Origin: Papio anubis | Taxonomy: Eukaryota; Chordata; Mammalia; Primates; Cercopithecidae | Assembly (NCBI RefSeq): GCF_008728515.1 | Contig: NC_044981.1 | Span: forward strand, 2,098,538 to 2,162,537 | Direction: 5' to 3' | Length of the DNA: 64,000 nucleotides | In this document: piece after piece, positions 57,428 to 64,000 of the stretch | Layout of the letters: each line of letters begins with the position of its first letter | How positions within the stretch are numbered: the stretch's first letter is position 1 | Translations under genes and position numbers: made by a program | Notes under the pieces: generated by a model | The model's input: only the letters and a program-made list of their open reading frames with translations | Databases searched by the model: none | Told to the model about the DNA's origin: nothing

Positions 57428-58747
57428 AAACAGGAACAGCTCCAGTCCAGAGCTCCCAGTGAGATCGATGCAGAAGATGGATGATTTCTGCATTTCCAAT
57501 TGAGGTACCCGGTTTATCTCACTGGGACTGGTTGGACAGTGGGTGCAGCCCACAGAGGGTGAGCCGAAGCAGAGTGGGGTGTTGCCTCACCTGGGAAGCA
57601 CAAGGGGTTGGGGAATTCCCTGCCCTAGCCAAGGATAGCTGGGAGGGACTGTGAACAGTGCACTCCAGCCTAGATACTGCGCTATCCCCATGGTCTTTGC
57701 AACCTGCAGACCAGGAGACTCCCCCCAGTGCCTACACCACCAGGACCCTGGGTTTCAAGCACAAAACTGGGCGGCCATTTGGGCAGACACCGAGCTAGCT
57801 GCAGGAATTTTTTTTTTTTTTTCATACCCCAGTGGCACCTGAAACACCACCAAGACAGAACCATTCACTCCTCTGGAAAAGGGGCTGAAGCCAGGGAGCC
57901 AAGTGGTCTGGCTCTGTGGGTCCCACACCCACAGAGCCCAGGAAGTAAGATTCACTGGCTTGAAATTCTCACTGCCAGCACAGCAGTCTGAGGTCAACCT
58001 GGGATGCTCGAGCTTGGTGCAGGGAGTGGCATCCACCATTGCTGAGGCTTGAGTAGGTGATTTTACCCTCACAGTGTAAACAAAGCTACCAGGAAGTTCG
58101 CACTGGGCAGAGACCACTGCAGCTCAGCCAGGCCACTGTGGCCGCACTGCCTCACTAGATTCCTCCTCTCTGGGCAGGGCATCTCTGAAACAAAGGCAGC
58201 ATCCCCAGTTATGGGGCTTTTAAATAAAAGCCCCATCTCCCTGGGACAGAGCACCTGGGGTAAGGGGCAGCTGTGGTGGCAGCTTCAGCTGACTTAAATG
58301 TCCTGCCTGATGACTCTGAAGAAAACAGTGGATCTCCCAGTACAGTGCTTGAGCTCTGTTAAGGGTCAGACGGCCTCCTCAAGTGGGTCACTAACCCCCA
58401 TGTTTTCTGACTGGGAGACATCTCCCTGTAGAGGCCAACAGACACCTCCTACAGGAGAGCTCTGGCTGGCATCTGGCAGGTGCTCCTCTGGGATGAAGCT
58501 TACAGAGGAAGGAACAGGCAGAAATCTTTGCTATTCTGCAGCCTCTGCTGGTGATACCCAGGAAAACAGGGCCTGGTGTGAACCTCCAGCAAACTCCAGC
58601 AGACCTGCAGCAAAGGGGCCTGACTGTTAGAAGGAAAACTAACAAACAGAAAGGAAGAGCATCACCATCAATAAAGAGGACATCCACTCAGAGACCCCAT
58701 CCAAAGGTCACCAACATCAAACACCAAACGTAGATAAATCCACAAAG

Positions 58748-59771
58748 ATGGGAACAAACCAGTGCAAAAAGGCTGAAAATTCCAAAAACCAGAATGCCTC
58801 TCCTCCTCCAAAGGATCACTACTTCCCACCAGGAAGGGAACAAAACTGGATGGAGAATGAGTTTGACAAATTGACAGAAGTAGGCTTCAGAAGGTGGATA
58901 ATAACAAACTCCTCCAAGCTAAAGGAGCATGCTCTAACCCAATGCAAGGAAGCTAAGAACCTTGAAAAAAGTTAAATGAATTACTACCTAGAATAACCAG
59001 TTTAGAGAAGAACATAAATGACCTGATGGAGCTGAAAAACACAGCACAAGAACTTCATGAAACATAAACAAGTATCAAAGCTGAATCGATCAAGCGGAAG
59101 AAAGGATATCAGAGATTGAAGATCAACTCAATGAAATAAAGCAAGAAGACAAGATTAGAGAAAAAAGAATGAAAAGGAATGAACGAAGCCTCCAAAAAAT
59201 ATGGGACTATGTGAAAAGACCAAAACTACATTTGACTGCTGTACCTGAAAGTGACAGGGAGAATGAAACCAAGTTGGAAAACACTCTTCAGGATATTATC
59301 CAGGAGAACTTCCCCAACCTAACAAGACAGGCCAACATTCAAATTCGGGAAATACAGAGAACACCACAAAGATACTCCTCAAGAACAGCAACCCCAAGAC
59401 ACATAATCGTCAGATTCACCAAGGTTGAAATGAAGGGAAAAATGTTAAGGGCAGCCAGAGAGAAAGGTCGGGTTACCCACAAAGGGAAGCCCATCAGACT
59501 AACAGCGGATCTCTCGGCAGAAACCCTACAAGCCAGAAGAGAGTGAGGGCCAATATTCAACATTCTCAAAGAAAAGAATTTTCAACCCAGTATTTCATAT
59601 CCAGCCAAACTAAGCTTAATAAGTGAAGGAGAAATAAAATCCTTTACAGACAAGCAAATGCTGAGAGATGTTGTCACCAGCAGGCCTGCCTTACAAGAGC
59701 TCATGAAGGAAGCACTAAACATGGAAAGGAACAACCAGTACCAGCCACTGCAAAAACATACCAAACTGTAA
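58748..59771 (+). pseudogene. L1 ORF1 (RNA-binding chaperone), broken
   Basis: ORF1 protein is a trimeric coiled-coil RNA-binding chaperone that coats L1 RNA. Here the frame opens at ATG 58748, and a stop at 58973-58975 follows an apparent one-base loss in an A-rich run. Further stops lie in the coiled-coil region (about 58976-59160). A second open block (59169-59546) carries the conserved RRM/C-terminal region. The distance from the ATG to the final TAA (59769-59771) is 1024 bp, not a multiple of three, against about 1017 bp for an intact gene. Confidence 0.9.
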
Positions 59772-59834
59772 AGGCCATCAACACTATGAAGAAATGGCAT
59801 CAACTAATGGGCAAAATATCCAGCTAGCATCATA

Positions 59835-62800
59835 ATGACAGGATCAAATTCACATATAACAATATTAACCTTAAATGTTAGTGGACTAATTGCCCCAATT
59901 AAAAGACACAGACTGGCAAATTGGATAAAGGGTCAAGACCCATTGGTGTGCTGTATTCAGGAGACCCATCTCATGTGCAAAGACACACATAGGCTCAAAA
60001 TAAAGGGATGGAGGAAGATCTACCAAAACTTTTTTTGTTTTGGAAAACAAAAAAAGCAGGGGTTGTAATCCTAGTCTCTGATAAAACAGACTTTTAACCA
60101 ACAAAGGTCAAAAGAGACAAAGAAGGGCGTTACATAATGGTAAAGGAATCATGCAACAAGAAAAGTTAACTATCCTAAATATATATGCTCCCAATACAGG
60201 AGCACCCAGATTCATAAAGCAACTTCTTAGAGACCTACAAAGAGACTTAGGCTCCCACACAATAATAGTGGGAGACTTTAACACCCCATTGTCAATGTTA
60301 GATCAATGAGACAAAAAATTAACAAGGATATTCAGAACTCAGTTCTGGAACAAGCAGACCTAACAGACATCTACAGAACTCGCCACCCCAAATCAACAGA
60401 ATATACATTCTCAGCACCACCTTGCACTTATTCTAAAATTGACCACATAATTGGAAGTAAAACATGCTTCAGCAAATGCAAAAGAACGGAAATCATAACA
60501 AACGGTCTCTCAGACGATAGTGCAATCAAATTAGAACTGCAAATAAAGATCTGCAGATTAAGAAACTCACGCAAAATCACACAACTACATTGAAACTGAA
60601 CAACCTGCTCCTGAATGACTACTGGGTAAGTAACGAAATTAAGGCAGAAATGAAGATATGCTTTGAAACCAATGAGAACAGAGACACAATTTACCAGAAT
60701 CTCTGGGACACATTTAAAGCAGTGGTTAGAAGGAAATTTATAGCACTAAATGTCCACAAGAGAAAGCAGGAAAGATCTAAAATTGACACTCTAACATCAC
60801 AATTAAAAGAACTACAGAAGCAAGAGCAAACAAATTCAAAAGCTAGCAGAAGACAAGAAATAACTAAGATCAGAACTGAACTGAAGGAGATAGAGACACA
60901 CACAAAAAAAACTCTTCAAAAAATCAGTGAATCCAGGAGATGTTTTTTGAAAACATCAACCGAATAGATAGATTGCTAGCCAGAGTAATAAAGAAGAAAA
61001 GAGAGAAGAATAAAATAGATGCACTAAAAAATGATACAGGGGATATCGCCACTGATCCCACAGAAATACAAACTACCATCAGACAATACTGTAAACACCT
61101 CTACGCAAATAAACTAGAAAATCTAGAAGAAATGGATAAATTCCTGGACATATACACCCTCCCCAGTCTAAACCAGGAAGAAGTGGAATCCCTGAATAGA
61201 CTAATAACAAGTTCTGAAATTGAGGCAGTAATTAATAGCCTACCAACCAAAAAAGTCCAGGACCAGAGGTACAAAGAGGAGCTGGTACCATTCCTTCTGA
61301 AACCATTCTAAACAATAGAAAAAGAGGGACTCCTCCCTAACTCATTTCATGAGGCCAGCATCATCCTGGTATCAAAACCTGTCAGAGACACAACACAAAA
61401 AGAAAATTACAGGTGAATATCCTTGATGAAAATCGAAGTGAAAATCCTCAATAAAATACTGGCAAACCAAATCCAGCAGCACATCAAAAAGCTTATCCAC
61501 CAAGATCAAGTTGGCTTCATCCCTGGGATGCAAGGCTGGTTCAACATATGCAAACCTATAAACGTAATCCATAACATAAACAGAACCAATGACAAAAACG
61601 ACATGATTATCTCAATAGATGCAGAAAAGGCCTTTGACAAAATTCAACAGCCTTCATCCTAAAAATTCTCAATAAACTACATATTGATGGAACATATCTC
61701 AAAATAATAAGAGCTATTTATGACAAACCCACAGCCAATATCATACTGAATGGGCAAAAACTGGAAGCATTCCCTTTGAAAACAAGGACAAGACAAGGAT
61801 GCCCTCTCTCACCACTCCTATTCAACATAGTATTGGAAGTTCTGGCCAGGGCAATCAGGCAAGAGGAAGAAATAAAGGGTATTCGATTAGCAAAACAGGA
61901 AGTCAAATTGTCTCTGTTTGCAGATGATATGATTGTATATTTAGAAAACACCATTGTCTCAGCCCCAAACGTCCTTAAGCTGATAACCTCAGCAAAGTCT
62001 CAGGATAAAAAATCAATGTGCAAAAATCACAAGCATTCCTATACACCAATAACAGACAGAGAGCCAAATCATGAGTGAACTCCCATTCACAATTGCTACA
62101 AAGAGAATAAAATACCTAGGAATATAACTTACAAGGGATTTGAAGGACCTCTTCAAGGAAAACTACAAACCACTGCTCAAGGAAATAAGAGAGGACACAA
62201 ATAAATGGAAAAATATTCCATGCTCATGGATAGGAAGAATCAATATCGTGAAAATGGCCATGCTGCCCAAAGTGATTTATAGATTCAATGTTATCCCCAT
62301 CAAGCTACCATTGACTTTCTTTCTTCACAGAATTAGAAAAATCTGCTTTAAATTTCATATGGAACCAAAAAAGTGCCTCCATACCCAAGACAATCCTAAG
62401 CAAAAAGAACAAAGCTGGAGGCATCATGCTACCTGACTTCAAACTATACTACAAGGCTACAGTAAAAAAAACAGCACAGTGTTGGTACCAAAACAGATAT
62501 GTGGACCAATGGAACAGAACAGAGGCCTCAGAAATAACACCACACATCTACGACCATCTGATCTTTGACAAACCTGACAAAAACAAGCAATGGGGAAATG
62601 ATTCCCTATTTAATAAATGGTGCTGGGAAAACTGGCTAGCCATATGCAGAAAGCTGAAACTGGACCCCTTCCTTACACCTAATACAAAAATTAACTCAAG
62701 ATGGATTAAAGACTTAAATGTAAAACCTAAAACCATAAAAACCCTAGAAGAAAACTTAGGTAATACCATTCAGTACATAGGAGTGGGCAAGGACTTCATG

Positions 62801-63649
62801 ACTAAAACACCAAAAGCAATGGCAACAAAAGCCAAAACAGACAAATGGGATCTAATTAAACTAAAGACTTCTGCACTGCAAAAGAAACTATCATCAGAGT
62901 GAACAGGCAACCTACGGAATGGGAGAAAATTTTTGCAATTTATCCATCTGACAAAGGGCTAATATCTAGACTCTACAAAGAATGTAAACAAATTTACAAG
63001 GAAAAAACAACTCCGTCAAAAAGTGGGTGAAGGATATGAGCAGGCACTTCTCAAAATTAGACATTTATGTGGCCAAAAAACATGAAAAAAAAGCTCATCA
63101 TCACTAGTCATTAGAGAATTGCAAATCAGAACCACAATGAAATACCATCTCACACCAGTTAGAATGGCGATCATTTAAAAGTCAGAAACAACAAATGCTG
63201 GAGAGGATGTCAAGGAATAGGAATGCTTTTACACTGTTGGTGGGAATATAAATTAGTTCAACCATTGTGGAAGACAGTGTGGCGATTCCTAAAGGATCTG
63301 AAACTAGAAATATCATTTGACCCAGCAATCCCATTACTGGGTATATACTCAAAGTATTATAAATCATTCTACTAATAAAACCACATGCACACGTATGTGT
63401 ATTGCATAAACAATATGCAGTATTCACAATAACAAAGACTTGGAACCAACCCAAATGCCCATCAATGATAGACTGCATAAAGAAAATGTGGCACATATTC
63501 ACCAAAGAATACTATGCAGCTATAAAAAAAAGGATGAGTTCATTACCTTTACAGGAACATGGATGAAGCTGGAAACTGTCATTCTCAGCAAACTAACACA
63601 AGAACAGAAAACCAAACACTGCATGTTCTCACTCATAAGTGGGAGTTGA
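59835..63649 (+). pseudogene. L1 ORF2 (endonuclease/reverse transcriptase), broken
   Basis: ORF2 protein nicks target DNA and reverse-transcribes L1 RNA. The frame starts at ATG 59835 and is split into about ten open pieces; the expected end is at 63647-63649. In the endonuclease domain the Asn (59874-59876), Glu (59961-59963), Asp of GDFN (60274-60276) and Asp of KIDH (60441-60443) are still encoded. The conserved SDH motif reads SDD, so its catalytic His is replaced by Asp at 60516-60518. The reverse-transcriptase catalytic FADD is intact (61917-61928). The span of 3815 bp is close to the usual 3.8 kb, so most damage is point changes and small indels. Confidence 0.9.
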
Positions 63650-63882
63650 GCAATGAGTACACATGGACACAGGGAGGGGAACATCACACACCAGGGCCTC
63701 TTGGGGGGCAGGGGCTAGGGGAGGGATAGCATTAAGAGAAATACCTAATATGGATGACAGGTTGATGGATGCAGCTAGCTACCATGGCACGTGTATAGCT
63801 CTGTAACAAACCTACACATTCTGCACATGTACCCCAGAACTTAAAGTATAATTAGAAAAAAAAGAAAAGAAAAAAGAAAAAA

Positions 63883-64000
63883 GTCAACATAATTTACCAC
63901 ATGTAAAAAGAAGTGGGAGTAAGAGAAATTTTCAGTCAACAACATGTTGTACTTATAAAAATTCAAAAGACCACAGAAATAATATTAGAATTAGTTATTG
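63883..64000 (+). mobile_element. old L1M, resumed after L1PA-like insertion
   Basis: Continuation of the older L1 interrupted at 57412; it runs past the window end. Confidence 0.6.

Larger units (their letters stand above)
57413..63882 (+). mobile_element. nearly full-length L1 (L1PA/L1P-type), defective
   Basis: About 6.47 kb: 5' UTR with caagatggcc near its start, both ORFs, a 3' UTR ending acttaaagtataattag and an A-rich tail. Flanked by gtcaacatgatt (57401-57412) and gtcaacataatt (63883-63894), a 12-bp target duplication with one change. Both ORFs contain stops and frameshifts, so the copy cannot retrotranspose by itself. The full-length state and the target duplication suggest insertion within primate evolution. 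Confidence 0.93.

Overview
This is nuclear DNA from a primate, most likely an Old World monkey (Cercopithecidae: macaque, baboon or relative). Over half of it is interspersed repeat: dozens of Alu elements, primate LINE-1, MaLR and ERV long terminal repeats, and mammalian-wide MIR, L2 and MER elements. At least five Alus (near 11.7, 32.7, 36.8, 42.9 and 49.6 kb) carry a 'gatccggccactgcac' variant, or its reverse complement, and four also have 'ctcaagcctgtaatccc'. I associate these variants with the cercopithecine AluYR lineage rather than with human Alus.

Only one protein-coding exon is recognisable. On the minus strand, positions 14543-14442 encode the first 34 residues of GMDS (GDP-mannose 4,6-dehydratase), with a strong Kozak start and an exact GTGAGT splice donor. 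Positions 1-14441 are therefore the start of GMDS intron 1; I saw no exon 2. The exon lies in a CpG island (about 14.1-15.05 kb) with a TATA-less promoter rich in GC boxes, including a perfect 15-bp inverted repeat. From about 15 kb to the end is the upstream flank. In human this flank carries the divergent lncRNA GMDS-DT, but I cannot place its exons here.

Layout. 0-14 kb: intron 1, with about a dozen Alus, MIR/L2 fragments, a DNA transposon split by an Alu, and an MST-type LTR at 10.3 kb. 14-15 kb: promoter and exon 1. 16-30 kb: Alus, MaLR LTRs, MER20, and several related copies of one old repeat at 24.8-26.4 kb. 31-34 kb: an antisense L1 broken by two Alus. 35-39 kb: mostly unrecognised, relatively unique DNA. 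39-43 kb: a stack of nested repeats and two LTR segments. 43-48 kb: mixed DNA with an L2, two MER5B copies in inverted orientation, and a 68-bp tandem duplication. 48.9-51.8 kb: another antisense L1. 53.2 kb: a 340-bp, CpG-rich, young-looking solo LTR with perfect 5-bp target-site duplications. 55-64 kb: an old sense-strand L1 into which a THE1 LTR and then a nearly full-length L1PA-like element (57.4-63.9 kb, both ORFs broken) have inserted.

I found no sign of a new gene system. The notable things are structural: templated inverted insertions, perfect tandem duplications, repeated insertion at one target site, a 20-nt L1 remnant, and promoter symmetry. All family names come from sequence memory without a database search, and repeat boundaries are approximate to about 5-20 bp unless a target-site duplication fixes them.
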